From Bacillota bacterium (GTDB lineage: Bacteria > Bacillota > Clostridia > Christensenellales > CAG-138): a stretch of 64,000 nucleotides of DNA. The translations under genes and the position numbers were made by a program. Shown here piece after piece: positions 42,578-51,767 of this stretch; the stretch's first letter is position 1; each line of letters begins with the position of its first letter. The DNA lies in contig JAEXEN010000037.1 in the NCBI GenBank assembly GCA_023400985.1, positions 1 to 64,000 of the forward strand, read 5' to 3'. A model generated the notes under the pieces. The model did not search any database. It worked only from the letters and a program-made list of their open reading frames with translations, and had not been told where the DNA came from.

Positions 42578-44185
42578 TCACGTAACGCTGAATTTTTCCA
42601 TCACGGCGTCCGCCGCCTTCATGCCGTCCACCGCAGCGCTTACGATACCACCCGCATACCCCGCGCCCTCGCCGGCCGGATAGAGGCCGCGCATGCGCGG
42701 CGCCTGCATGGAATTGTCGCGAACGATGCGCAGCGGCGCGCTCGTGCGACTTTCCACGGCTGTAAGCACCGCATCGCCCATATCGAAGCCCTTGAGCTTA
42801 AAGGAAAACGCGCGTATGCCTGCAGCGATACCCGCCGCAACATAATCCGGCAGGCATTTGTACAGGCTTTCGGCCTTCACGCCCGGCAGATAGGAGGGTT
42901 TTACACTCCCGAAGCCCTTTGGTGCGGACTTATTTAAAAAGTCCTCCACGCGCGACGCGGGCGCGATAAACCCATCGCCGCCCAAACGATATGCCGCGCG
43001 CTCTAGCGCCTCCTGAAAGCGCATGCCGTCGAGCGGGCCAAATCCGAAGTCCTGCGGCGTCACCTGCACCACGATGGCGGAATTGGAGTTTTCCCCGTCG
43101 CGGGCGTGATAGCTCATACCGTTCACGACCACCTGTTCCTCACCGGACGCGGAGGCGATCACCGTACCGCCCGGGCACATGCAAAAGGTATATACGCCAC
43201 GCTCGCCGTACCTGTCCGCCAGCGCGTATTCCGCAGCGCCGAGCCGCGGGTGGTTTGCAAACGCGCCGTACTGTGATCGGTCTATGAGCGATCGGGGATG
43301 CTCCACGCGCACGCCCACGGCAAAGGCCTTCGGCTGGAGCTCCAAATGCCTCTTTTCCAAAAGCTCGTAGGTATCGCGCGCACCCTGCCCTGTCGCAAGA
43401 ATGCATGCGCAGCACTCGATGCGCTCGCGCTTTCCGTTTTGTTCGACCTTTACGGCCGTCAACGTACCGCTTTCGTCCGTCTCAAGGTCGACAAGCCTTG
43501 TTGAAAAGCGAAGCTCCGCGCCGAGAGCCGTAAGCTTTTCCCGCATGCTTTTGAGCGTTACAAGGAGCTTGTCCGTTCCCACATGCGGCTTCGCCATATA
43601 GAGTATTTCCTCCGGCGCACCGTTTTGTTTCAAGATTTCCAATACCATTGCCGCCCGCGCGTCCTTGATGCGCGTCGTGAGCTTGCCGTCCGAAAACGCG
43701 CCCGCCCCGCCCTCGCCGAACATGATGTTGCTTTCCGTATTGAGCGCGGCGCTTTCAAAAAAGCGGTCCACGTCGACTTGCCGCTCCTCTACGCGTTTGC
43801 CGCGTTCCGTTACGATGGGCTTGTAGCCAAATTGCGTAAGGCGGTATGCGGCAAACAGTCCCGCGGGCCCGAGGCCCGCGACGACCACCGGTTTAACGAG
43901 CGGGGTATCGCCGAAGCGCGGAGGCGCATCTTTCTTTTCGGGCACGGGCGATATGAAGGAAAGGCCCCGCTTTAAAATGTGCTTTTCCTCCGCCCCGTCG
44001 AGCGTGACAAGCACGGAGCAATTGTAGACGATATTGTTTTTCTTGCGCGCATCGAGCGACATGCGCACGACGCGCAGGCTCTGTATCGCCTGCGCCGGTT
44101 TATGAACAGCCCTCGCCGCAAGCTCGCGCAGCGAGGACTCGTCCGCATCAAGGGGAAGCTGCAGTTCGGAGATTACGATCGCCAT
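42578..44185 (-). CDS. FAD-dependent dehydrogenase (COG2509 type)
   Basis: 535-residue flavoprotein of the widespread uncharacterised COG2509 family. It has an N-terminal ferredoxin-like domain (about 1-85), a Rossmann dinucleotide motif VAGLGPAGLFAAYRL near 105-119, the family hallmark GEGGAGAFSDGKL, and a C-terminal GEGAGYAGGI. Cytoplasmic. Substrate unknown. It is 12 bases downstream of cdaR and precedes thyX. Confidence 0.9.
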   Translation of the reverse strand: MAIVISELQLPLDADESSLRELAARAVHKPAQAIQSLRVVRMSLDARKKNNIVYNCSVLVTLDGAEEKHILKRGLSFISPVPEKKDAPPRFGDTPLVKPVVVAGLGPAGLFAAYRLTQFGYKPIVTERGKRVEERQVDVDRFFESAALNTESNIMFGEGGAGAFSDGKLTTRIKDARAAMVLEILKQNGAPEEILYMAKPHVGTDKLLVTLKSMREKLTALGAELRFSTRLVDLETDESGTLTAVKVEQNGKRERIECCACILATGQGARDTYELLEKRHLELQPKAFAVGVRVEHPRSLIDRSQYGAFANHPRLGAAEYALADRYGERGVYTFCMCPGGTVIASASGEEQVVVNGMSYHARDGENSNSAIVVQVTPQDFGFGPLDGMRFQEALERAAYRLGGDGFIAPASRVEDFLNKSAPKGFGSVKPSYLPGVKAESLYKCLPDYVAAGIAAGIRAFSFKLKGFDMGDAVLTAVESRTSAPLRIVRDNSMQAPRMRGLYPAGEGAGYAGGIVSAAVDGMKAADAVMEKFSVT

Positions 44186-44197
44186 ACAGTAGTATCC

Positions 44198-45484
44198 TTA
44201 ATTCTTATTCCGGATCGTGACGTTTACGGCGGGATCGGCAATGACATAGGACACCTCGGAAAGCATTTCTTCATTTCCCGGCAGCTTGAGCCGCAGATCG
44301 ATCTCGTGAGTGCCTGTATTGAGACCTGCGACATCCGCGTAAATCTCGACGCCGTCGCGTGTAAGCTTGTTGATGATACCGATCTCGCCGGTAATGGTAA
44401 TATCCGTGCTCTCTATATCGAGCGAAGACACGAGCCGATTCCCGAGTCCCTCCACCGTGATGGGGATTGCGGTGAGAGAGAGCGTCTGGAGTTTTTGGCG
44501 TATGTTGACGCGGACGGAAATGGTATCCCCGTCCAGGCTCGTTACGCCTTCCGGCAGGAGCAGCTTTACCTCCTTCTCCACGCTTTCGTTTTGGTCGCTT
44601 ACATCGATGGGCTCGATATCGATGCCTCTCAGGCCGTCGATGTCCTTTTGAAAGCCGATAACCGTTACAGTGGAAGATGGGGATACGCTCGTCCCTACGA
44701 TCTCATAGTTGACGGGCAGGTTCTCGCGGCCTATGATCGCCGCGTCTACATTGATCGGAAGTTCCTCCATTCTTAGGACTGTAAGCTTGACGGGAATGCT
44801 CGGAAGCGCTCCGAGAAGCGATGCGTTTATAGCTTCGCCCGAGCTGTTTTGAAGTTCCACCGGCGCGCTTTCGTTATAGGTTTCCGTCCGTGCGGTAAGG
44901 TCGATGAAGCATACCGCTTTGGCCACGGACGAAATATCCTTGGACGCGCCCTCAATTTTAACATAGCCGCTCGCCAGTTCCGGCGCGTCGCTCCAATACC
45001 CGTCCGGCAGCGTGCCGAGAAGCGATACTTCCACGGGAATATTATTGGAAACGAGGTTATCGATCTCGACAGTGACCTCCTGCAAAGGGCTTACAACGGT
45101 GCCGTCGGTCGCGGTCACATTGATGGGCAGCGTGTAAGTGCCTGGTCCGCTGACGTTTCTGAGGCTGATGCTCGCCGTGATGTCGTTCGCGTCAAGATCG
45201 GCGTATTTGGTAAGTTCCGTATCCACCCTGACGGTAATGCTTTTGAGCGTTTCCGCCCTGTCGCCTCTAACGACGAGCCTGCGGGCGATGAGATCGCTTT
45301 CTCCTTCGAAATTCACGGGGACTTCCGCCACCGTTTTTGTGCGCACAGGGTTTTGATCCGACATCACATAGCCCCAGATAAGCATGGCGAAAAGCAGCGA
45401 AAGGAGCTTGATGAGGATGTTTTTCGTGAACAGGTTCTTCAAAAACCGGACGATGGAAAAGCGGACCTTATTTTCTGTTTTCAT
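44198..45484 (-). CDS. cdaR: CdaR/YbbR domain regulator of diadenylate cyclase
   Basis: 428 residues: a short cytoplasmic start, one TM helix (about 24-40, LIKLLSLLFAMLIWGYV), then about four extracytoplasmic YbbR repeats (for example VAEVPVNFEGESDLIARR, VEVSLLGTLPDGY). In Bacillus CdaR binds and modulates CdaA. It overlaps cdaA by 17 bases. The third gene of the usual trio, glmM, is not present here; the FAD dehydrogenase takes its place. Confidence 0.93.
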   Translation of the reverse strand: MKTENKVRFSIVRFLKNLFTKNILIKLLSLLFAMLIWGYVMSDQNPVRTKTVAEVPVNFEGESDLIARRLVVRGDRAETLKSITVRVDTELTKYADLDANDITASISLRNVSGPGTYTLPINVTATDGTVVSPLQEVTVEIDNLVSNNIPVEVSLLGTLPDGYWSDAPELASGYVKIEGASKDISSVAKAVCFIDLTARTETYNESAPVELQNSSGEAINASLLGALPSIPVKLTVLRMEELPINVDAAIIGRENLPVNYEIVGTSVSPSSTVTVIGFQKDIDGLRGIDIEPIDVSDQNESVEKEVKLLLPEGVTSLDGDTISVRVNIRQKLQTLSLTAIPITVEGLGNRLVSSLDIESTDITITGEIGIINKLTRDGVEIYADVAGLNTGTHEIDLRLKLPGNEEMLSEVSYVIADPAVNVTIRNKN

Positions 45485-46316
45485 CTTTGTTCCTCCGGAG
45501 GAAGAAGGGCAGCGCGGATTCCCGCTCCCGTAGGAAAACCGATTCCAGCAGGTCCCTTAATGCTTTGTCGTCGATGTAGCGGATAAGTTTGCCTTCACGT
45601 GCGAAAGAGATCACGCCCGTTTCCTCGGAAACGACAATCGCGATACAGTCGGAAACGGAAGAAATTCCAAGCGCCGCGCGGTGCCGCGTGCCGAGCTCGC
45701 GCGCGATGCTCATATCCTCCGCAAGCGGCAAAAAGCACGCCGCGGACACGATGGTCTGTTCGCGGATCACCACCGCGCCGTCGTGCAAGGGCGTGTTCGG
45801 TTCAAAGATATTTTCAAGAAGGGGTGCTGAGATCATGCCGTCAATGCGGGTGCCGGTGCTGATGATATCCCCTAAACCCGTCCGCTGCTCGATGACGATC
45901 AGTGCACCTACACGCCTTTGCGCAAGGTCGGTGATGGCCAGATGCATCTCGCTCACGATCTGCGTGCTCTCGGGCACAATGGCCCCAAGCAGATCGCGCG
46001 TAAACAGCTTGCCTCTCCCGATATGCTCAAAAGCACGCCGAAGCTCGGGTTGAAACAACACCACCGCTACGACTACGCCCGAAGCCAGTACGGAATTCAG
46101 CAGCCAACCGAGCGTAGCGAGTTGGAGCGCGTCGCTCACAATCGCGCCCAAAAACAAAAGCGCGACTCCCTTGATCAGCTGATAGGCCCGCGTTTCCTTC
46201 GTGAGCAGGATCAGCTTGTACAATAGCACGGTGATGAGAAGAATATCCACGAGGTCCGTCCACTGGATCTGGGAGAAACCGCTGGATATCGTTTTTACCA
46301 GTACCTCGTAAGACAA
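45468..46316 (-). CDS. cdaA: diadenylate cyclase (c-di-AMP synthase)
   Basis: Makes c-di-AMP from two ATP. Three N-terminal TM helices (within about 20-90), then a DAC domain with the DGA motif (LHDGAVVI) and the RHR motif (GTRHRAALG). 282 residues, a normal length. TTG start behind AAAGGCGG. c-di-AMP controls potassium and osmolyte uptake and cell-wall stability. Coupled to cdaR. Confidence 0.96.
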   Translation of the reverse strand: MSYEVLVKTISSGFSQIQWTDLVDILLITVLLYKLILLTKETRAYQLIKGVALLFLGAIVSDALQLATLGWLLNSVLASGVVVAVVLFQPELRRAFEHIGRGKLFTRDLLGAIVPESTQIVSEMHLAITDLAQRRVGALIVIEQRTGLGDIISTGTRIDGMISAPLLENIFEPNTPLHDGAVVIREQTIVSAACFLPLAEDMSIARELGTRHRAALGISSVSDCIAIVVSEETGVISFAREGKLIRYIDDKALRDLLESVFLRERESALPFFLRRNKDENRK

Positions 46317-46473
46317 GCTGCAACCGCCTTTCGCGCATCCTAAAATACTATCGTTATCGTTATATTATTATACGATATCGCGCTGTACAAGGGAAACCCG
46401 TAAAGCCACCTTTTAAGATTTATTCACACATTCACAGGAAAATAAACCAAGGCGGTTCAGTTTGGGGCGGGCG

Positions 46474-46689
46474 TCACCCGCCGTGCTCTTCCGGCATATC
46501 CTCAAACCGGCGGACGGAAAGAAGATAGTTCTCGTATTCGGTGCTTTTCTTACACAGGTCTGGACTTGAGAGCGTCCCCGTTCTCTCGTATTAACGCATG
46601 CCGGCATTTAAAAGATCGTCTTCCATAAGTTGCGCGGTCGCGCGCATTTCCTGAAGTGCTTCCCGTTTTTCAAGATCGAGTACTTTCAC
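46474..46689 (-). pseudogene. small Spo0E-like gene interrupted by one in-frame TAA
   Basis: From GTG 46689 (AAAGGAAG site) 32 codons run to a TAA at 46591-46593. The same frame then continues for 38 codons to a TGA at 46474-46476. Together they give a helical product of about 71 residues: EALQEMRATAQLMEDDLL before the stop, and SSPDLCKKSTEYENYLLSVRR after it. The second part recalls the SPxxxxxSxELD core of Spo0E-type aspartyl-phosphate phosphatases, which dephosphorylate Spo0A. It has a good promoter. It may be a nonsense allele, a sequence error, or two separate peptides. The family call is tentative. The rest of 46317-46799 holds only promoters. Confidence 0.4.
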
Positions 46690-46729
46690 GGCTGCTTCCT
46701 TTGCTTTTCGAATTTTTCTGTTATAATAT

Positions 46730-46757
46730 ATTGTAACACAGCCGTCGTCGATTTCAA
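46730..46757 (-). promoter_or_regulatory. promoter of the interrupted small gene
   Basis: Minus strand TTGAAA (46752-46757), 16-base spacer, TACAAT (46730-46735), about 40 bases before the GTG. Confidence 0.5.
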
Positions 46758-46799
46758 ATATATATATGATCGAAAGAACGGTCGTAAAAGGGGGGTTCG

Positions 46800-47015
46800 A
46801 TGCTAGTTTTAGATCGCTTCGAAGGGGAATTCATCGTCTGCATAGACGGCGAAGGCGCGCCTGTCACGCTCGAAAAAACTGCCGTTTTGGCGCCCGTGAA
46901 GGAGGGCGACGTGCTTGTGGAGGCCGAATGCGGCCGCTATGTTGTGGACAAGGCGCTTTCCGCCTCGCGGCGAAAGGAAATGCGCAAGCGGTTGGATTCC
47001 CTTTTTAAAAAATGA
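46800..47015 (+). CDS. DUF3006 family protein
   Basis: 71 residues matching the DUF3006 layout: LDRFEGEFIVCIDGEG, a KEGDVLVEAECGRYVVD middle, and a basic helical end SRRKEMRKRLDSLFKK. Small cytoplasmic protein of unknown role, common in Firmicutes, often near secreted hydrolases. GGGGGG ribosome site. Followed immediately by a 23-bp terminator stem. Confidence 0.8.
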   Translation: MLVLDRFEGEFIVCIDGEGAPVTLEKTAVLAPVKEGDVLVEAECGRYVVDKALSASRRKEMRKRLDSLFKK

Positions 47016-47016
47016 T

Positions 47017-47069
47017 CGCATGATAAAAGCGCTGCTCCGGCATTGTCGGAGCAGCGCTTTTATCATGCG
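47017..47069. terminator. 23-bp perfect bidirectional terminator
   Basis: Perfect inverted repeat (47017-47039 with 47047-47069; core AAAAGCGCTGCTCCG with CGGAGCAGCGCTTTT) and a 7-base loop, between the DUF3006 gene and the opposing cell-wall gene. Confidence 0.85.
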
Positions 47070-47081
47070 TTGGTTTTTTAT

Positions 47082-48233
47082 TTACTTTGCGCGCCCTGCG
47101 CGGTATGCCTCCTGAACACAGGCTTGATGCCGCGGGCATTTTTTGCTGTTTTCATGGACGAGCGAGTTCAGAAGATGGATGCAGAAATGCCCGTCGAAGT
47201 TGTTGCTGGCGGTCGGATCTACCATGTGCGGCATGCAGTGCATGCTTGCGGCGACGGTCTTGCCGTTATAGGTGACCCAGATCGGCCGCCTGTCCCACGA
47301 CCATTTGCCGCCTGCGCAGCGCTTCATGATGGCCGTGTCCGCGGCGGTGATGGGCTCGCAGTCGGCATGATACCAGCCGCCGAAGCGCCTCACGCGGAAG
47401 CTGTAACCCGTGCGCACGTCGGTCACGGTAAAGCGCGCGCCCTTTTCAAGCCACTCGCTGCCGCCCTTGAACCAGTCGAGAAGCACGACGGTACCCTTGA
47501 GGCGGTTGAAAGTGGCGTTCTCCTTCATGATGTTGTTCGCGGTATCATACACCGCGTTCAACGTTTCCGCGCCAGCCACGCCGTCCACAGAGGAAAGATC
47601 CGCAGCTTTCTGAAATTGCAGCACACCCTCGCGGGTCTTGGAATCGAACTTGCCGGTGATGTCGGCATTGGAAAGAAAACCGCGCCTGCTCAGTTCCTTT
47701 TGAAGCCTTTCTACCTCCTCGCCCTCCATGCCCTTTTTGAGCATGCTCGCAGAGGCGGTGCTGGAGCCCGTGATCAAAAGCTCCGCGCTTTTTACATAGC
47801 CGGAAAGATCGTCGAGCTGTACGAAGTACCACTCGCCGATGATGGTCTTCACCTTCACGCCGCGCCCCGCGCCGAGCTTGGCCACCACATAAGCGGAATC
47901 GCCCGGGCCGCCGCGAAGCTCGGTGTCGTCGTCGATCACATACGCACCGCAGGAACCCGCGGACTTCAAAAACAGGTAGTCGTTTCTGATGTAGCCGACC
48001 TGGTCGAGGTAAATCACTCTATACCAGCCGCCTTCGGTGGCAAGCACCTCCACCTCGGTGCCGCGCGGGAGCTCTTTCAATATTTCGGACTCGGTATCCG
48101 GCGACTGGCGAAGCTTTACGGCGTCGGCGGTCACCTGGCCCGTTTCGTTCCCCTCCGCATAAGCGTCGTTGGGCAGCGCAATCAGGCACGTAAAAAGAAG
48201 TGCGGCCGCCGCGCGGTAGATCCATGCTTTCAA
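47082..48233 (-). CDS. exported SH3b/peptidoglycan-binding protein with YkuD-like C-terminal domain
   Basis: 383 residues from TTG 48233 (AGAGGTG upstream; starts right after the UDG stop). Signal peptide ending NDAYA (about 1-26), two SH3b domains (about 30-90 and 95-160), a PG_binding_1 domain (about 173-230), then a C-terminal domain of about 130 residues. That domain contains YHADCEP, CMPH and FDGHFCIHLLNS. The His-x-Cys arrangement recalls the SHGCxR active site of L,D-transpeptidases, but this is inference. The same domain occurs at 53520-54353. Encoded with PBP1A and UDG, it is probably a cell-wall enzyme. Confidence 0.75.
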   Translation of the reverse strand: MKAWIYRAAAALLFTCLIALPNDAYAEGNETGQVTADAVKLRQSPDTESEILKELPRGTEVEVLATEGGWYRVIYLDQVGYIRNDYLFLKSAGSCGAYVIDDDTELRGGPGDSAYVVAKLGAGRGVKVKTIIGEWYFVQLDDLSGYVKSAELLITGSSTASASMLKKGMEGEEVERLQKELSRRGFLSNADITGKFDSKTREGVLQFQKAADLSSVDGVAGAETLNAVYDTANNIMKENATFNRLKGTVVLLDWFKGGSEWLEKGARFTVTDVRTGYSFRVRRFGGWYHADCEPITAADTAIMKRCAGGKWSWDRRPIWVTYNGKTVAASMHCMPHMVDPTASNNFDGHFCIHLLNSLVHENSKKCPRHQACVQEAYRAGRAK

Positions 48234-48235
48234 GG

Positions 48236-48844
48236 TCAAAAACACCTCTCTTTGAGTAAAACATTCAGCTCTGACAGATCCTGCGCGAGCGTTTCCGTCA
48301 AAGCGCGGTTGTAGATGGTGCTCGCGGGGTGATACAGCGGAAACAAAGTGAAGGAAACGCCCTCCAAATGACAATCGATGCGCATGCCGTGCACGGCGCC
48401 GATAGTCGCAGACTCCCGCCCTGCAAGACGCAGCACCGCGTTGAGCGGCGTGTTGCCGAGCGTCGCCACAATTTGGGGACGTATGATGCGAAGCTCTTGA
48501 CGAAGCAGCGGCAGCGACGCGAGCACCTCCTTGGGCTTCGGCGTGCGGTTGGATACGGATTTGGGCTTTACGCACACAGGGCGGAACTTTACCGCGTTGG
48601 TAATAAACACCCTTTCGCGCTCGATCCCGGCCGCAATTAAAAGGCGCGAGAGCGTTTTACCCGCCGTTCCCACAAAGGGCCGTCCGCTTTTTGCCTCTTC
48701 GCCGCCCGGGGCCTCGCCTATGAGCATGAGCGGAGCGTTCAAAGGCCCCTCGCCGAAGACGGGATTGTTTAAATCTCCCTTATCGTCGAGCGCCGCTATG
48801 CGGCTCCTCTCGGCCTCATAAAGTTCAATAAGCTCGGTTGTCAT
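48236..48844 (-). CDS. uracil-DNA glycosylase, family 4-like without Fe-S ligands
   Basis: Removes uracil from DNA. 202 residues. The family 4/5 core is clear: LMLIGEAPGGEE, RPFVGTAGKTLSRLL, ITNAVKFRPV, RTPKPKEV and the catalytic-loop HPAS. The four cysteines that hold the [4Fe-4S] cluster in family 4 enzymes are missing: no N-terminal CxxC, KCRP is KFRP, and the usual CxPxL is SLPLL. It overlaps the PBP1A stop by ATGA and is followed at once by the wall-protein gene. Confidence 0.85.
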   Translation of the reverse strand: MTTELIELYEAERSRIAALDDKGDLNNPVFGEGPLNAPLMLIGEAPGGEEAKSGRPFVGTAGKTLSRLLIAAGIERERVFITNAVKFRPVCVKPKSVSNRTPKPKEVLASLPLLRQELRIIRPQIVATLGNTPLNAVLRLAGRESATIGAVHGMRIDCHLEGVSFTLFPLYHPASTIYNRALTETLAQDLSELNVLLKERCF

Positions 48845-51597
48845 CCTGTTATGGGCGGCGGATACGCCGAGGAGATCACGGAATAGTTGTAGTTCAAGTA
48901 GTTGTAGCTCTGCTCTATGGTTTCGTATACCTCAGTGGCCATGGCGTTTTGAAGATCGCTGAGGCAGGTAGCCAAAGTATTGCGGTCCGTATCCGGCAGG
49001 TTTTGCACCACGGCAAGATAGCCCTGCACCTGGCTTAGCAAAGTGTTCGCCCGCTGCAGAAGATCGTCGAGCGTAGGCTGCGTCGGATCTACATAAACGC
49101 CGCCGTGCAGCGTGCACACGGCCGAGGGTTCATAGCCGGTTATGCCGTATTCGCTCGCGGGGATATCCGTAAAGATCACGTTATCCATGTATTTTTCGAT
49201 GATCGCCCGGTCGATTTGCGCATACATCGAAGTGGAGCTTATAAGGATCATGCTCTTTTGCAGTACCGTCGGGCAGGCGTACGAGGCCTGTTTGCCGGTT
49301 TCCGCGCACACGTTCAAAAGGACATGCATGTTGCAGCTTTCCGTGGGCTCGGTACCCTTTTCAAACCAATCGGTAACGGGCGGGTGCGCTTCATCCGCCG
49401 CGCAAGCGTCGGTCGCAAGAAGGCCGGAAACGCTGCAGACGGTACACTTCACAAGTCCGAGGTCGGCGGGCGACTCGTCGATGATGGGTTTATTGGCAAG
49501 CCCCTCGTGTATTTTCTCCATAAACGCCTGCCAAAGCGGCGCGGCATAATTCTTGCCGTCCGAGCCCTTCTTGAGCTTATAATTGAAGTTGTCGTGCCCG
49601 ATCCAAACGGTGGCCGCGTAATACGGCGTCATGCCGGCGAAGTATACGCTGGAATAATCGGAGTTGGTGCCGGTCTTACCCGCGACGTTCATGTTGTCGA
49701 TTCTTGCGGTTGTGCCTGTACCGCGTTTTACGGCGTCGCTCATGAGGTCCACAAGCATGTAGGCGGTAGATTTTTTGAATACCTGCCGCGTTTCGCGAAC
49801 GTCGTTTGCATCCAAAATCACCTTGCCGTTTGCATCCACCACGCGCGTGAAGGAGAGCGGCTCGATGTATTCGCCTTCGTTGGCGATCGTGGCGAACGCG
49901 GCGGCCATTTCGATAGGCGTGATACCGCTTGTGCCCAGCGCAAGGCCCGAACCGTCGGAGTTGATCTGCGAGGGGTCCACACCGAGATTCAAAAGATACT
50001 GCGTGGAAACATCCGTGCCCACGTGGTCGAGAAGCGTGCGCGCCGCGGCCACGTTGAGCGAGGAAACAAGGCCGCGCCGCAATGTGATGGGGCCTATGTA
50101 TTTTTCCGAGCCGATGCCGGGATAACCCTTTTCCGTATTCCAGCCCGTAATGGGCGCAGGGAAATTCAAAATAACGGATGCGGGCGAAAGCCCCAGATCA
50201 AGCGCCGGCCCGTAGACCGCGATGGGCTTGATGGAGGAGCCTACGGGGGTCCTGCTCTGGTAGGCGCGGTTGAACTGCTTTTTCATGGTGGGCGAGGTCC
50301 TTCCACCCACCACTGCGCGAAGTTCGCCGGTCGAAAAATCGATCACTACGGCTGCGGCCTGCGGTTCTACGGTTTCAAGCACGTTGCCGTTTGATAGCAC
50401 TTCCTCTTTTATGGCTTTGGAAGGGTCTTGCAGATCCGGATACTTCGTCCAATTTGCAAGCGTATCCTGCACGGTGTGCTGTATATCCGTATCGACCGTA
50501 AGGTAGATGCTGTAGCCGCCCGTGCCGAGCTCTTTTTCGAGAAGGTCGCGGTTAGCCTTGGTATCGAGCATCCCGCGCTGTTCGAGCATGTGCGTGATGA
50601 TATCGCGTATGCCATATTCCACGAAGTACGGCATATCGTAAAGCCCCGTCTGCGTGGAGACCTCGAGGATGTCCACGGTATCGTTCAGGGCGTAATCGCG
50701 CTGTTCCTTTGTGATAGAGCCCGCTTCATACATGGCTTCGATCACGAGGTCGGTACGTTCGTTTGTGACATTCATCTTGTTGGTACCGTCGTCGTAGAAG
50801 CGCTTATAGGTGTTCGCGCGCGGGTCGGTAAGATAGGGTTTTTGCACCATGCCCGCAAGCATGGCGCATTCGCGTATCGAAAGCTCGTTGAGCGATTTTC
50901 CGAAATAATCCATGGCGGCTGTTTTCACGCCGTAGTTGGCTTCGCCGAGATACACGTCGTTGAGATAAGCCTCAAGGATCGCGTCCTTATTCATGACGGT
51001 TTCTACCTCGAGCGAAAGGTAGGCCTCTTGAATTTTGCGCTTATAGGTCTGCTCGCTCGTGAGTATTTTGTTTTTGATGAGCTGCTGGGTCAAGGTGCTC
51101 GCACCGTGCGAATCCTTGTTGCGCAACAGATTGATCACGGCGGAGAACAGTCGTTTGTAGTCGATGCCGTTGTGCTTGTAAAAGCGCACGTCTTCAATGG
51201 AGATCACTGCGTTTTTAAGCATATCCGGGATCTCGTCGATGGTGGCCCACTCGCGGTACTGCATGCGCGCGAAGGTGGTGATGAGGTTGCCGTCTTTATC
51301 GTAAATGTAGGAGGTGCGGTCGCTTTGGGTAAGCTGTGACACATCGAGCTCCGGAGAGGTCTCCACATAGGCCTTGGCGACGCCCATGGCAAGCCCGAGC
51401 CCTGCGCAACCTGCGAGAATGAGCGTCACGAGCAGGAGCTTCACTGTATTGAACATCACGGCCAGCGCAAACGGACGCGGTTTTTTGCGCTCCATAAAAA
51501 GCTCCGCGTCATGTTCGTGCGTATGCTTCTTGGGCTTAAAAAGACCGCGTATCGCCTTTTTTACGCCGTCGAATATCTCTTTGAGCTTCTCCGCCAT
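48841..51597 (-). CDS. class A penicillin-binding protein 1A
   Basis: Bifunctional peptidoglycan polymerase and cross-linker. About 918 residues from ATG 51597: a basic cytoplasmic tail, a TM helix (about 48-70), a GT51 glycosyltransferase domain (EDVRFYKHNGIDYKRL, GASTLTQQLIKN), a transpeptidase domain with SxxK in GSSIKP, SxN, and KTG in VAGKTGTN. A long C-terminal extension (about 720-918) is rich in Cys pairs and helical, with no domain I recognise. First gene of PBP1A-UDG-wall protein. Confidence 0.94.
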   Translation of the reverse strand: MAEKLKEIFDGVKKAIRGLFKPKKHTHEHDAELFMERKKPRPFALAVMFNTVKLLLVTLILAGCAGLGLAMGVAKAYVETSPELDVSQLTQSDRTSYIYDKDGNLITTFARMQYREWATIDEIPDMLKNAVISIEDVRFYKHNGIDYKRLFSAVINLLRNKDSHGASTLTQQLIKNKILTSEQTYKRKIQEAYLSLEVETVMNKDAILEAYLNDVYLGEANYGVKTAAMDYFGKSLNELSIRECAMLAGMVQKPYLTDPRANTYKRFYDDGTNKMNVTNERTDLVIEAMYEAGSITKEQRDYALNDTVDILEVSTQTGLYDMPYFVEYGIRDIITHMLEQRGMLDTKANRDLLEKELGTGGYSIYLTVDTDIQHTVQDTLANWTKYPDLQDPSKAIKEEVLSNGNVLETVEPQAAAVVIDFSTGELRAVVGGRTSPTMKKQFNRAYQSRTPVGSSIKPIAVYGPALDLGLSPASVILNFPAPITGWNTEKGYPGIGSEKYIGPITLRRGLVSSLNVAAARTLLDHVGTDVSTQYLLNLGVDPSQINSDGSGLALGTSGITPIEMAAAFATIANEGEYIEPLSFTRVVDANGKVILDANDVRETRQVFKKSTAYMLVDLMSDAVKRGTGTTARIDNMNVAGKTGTNSDYSSVYFAGMTPYYAATVWIGHDNFNYKLKKGSDGKNYAAPLWQAFMEKIHEGLANKPIIDESPADLGLVKCTVCSVSGLLATDACAADEAHPPVTDWFEKGTEPTESCNMHVLLNVCAETGKQASYACPTVLQKSMILISSTSMYAQIDRAIIEKYMDNVIFTDIPASEYGITGYEPSAVCTLHGGVYVDPTQPTLDDLLQRANTLLSQVQGYLAVVQNLPDTDRNTLATCLSDLQNAMATEVYETIEQSYNYLNYNYSVISSAYPPPITG

Positions 51598-51667
51598 GCG
51601 TTTTTGCTCCAAACATGCCCTTTGCGCATCGCGCATAAAGGCCCTTTCCGAAAAATTTCCCTATTGC

Positions 51668-51696
51668 AGTATACCACAACGCGCGGACCTCAACAA
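51668..51696 (-). promoter_or_regulatory. PBP1A operon promoter
   Basis: Minus strand TTGTTG (51691-51696), 17-base spacer, TATACT (51668-51673), about 70 bases before the ATG. Confidence 0.5.
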
Positions 51697-51709
51697 CCAA
51701 AAGGCAGGC

Positions 51710-51742
51710 GCATAAACTGAATTAACAGGCCATTCATAAAAT
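51710..51742 (+). promoter_or_regulatory. possible sigma-E promoter of yunB
   Basis: GCATAAAC (51710-51717) and CATAAAAT (51735-51742) resemble sigma-E elements. yunB belongs to the sigma-E regulon in Bacillus. It overlaps the upstream part of the divergent PBP1A region. Confidence 0.35.
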
Positions 51743-51767
51743 GGGGCTGCAGTCCGGAGGGGTTCAA

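Noticed and set aside
46413..46607. 64-residue minus-strand frame
   Set aside because: It overlaps the Spo0E-like frame in another phase. Cys/Arg/Ser-rich with no ribosome site.
49105..50394. 429-residue plus-strand frame opposite PBP1A, with similar long frames opposite ackA (16316-17527) and the wall protein (47043-48314)
   Set aside because: Strand shadows from codon bias. All are low-complexity His/Arg/Gly-rich.
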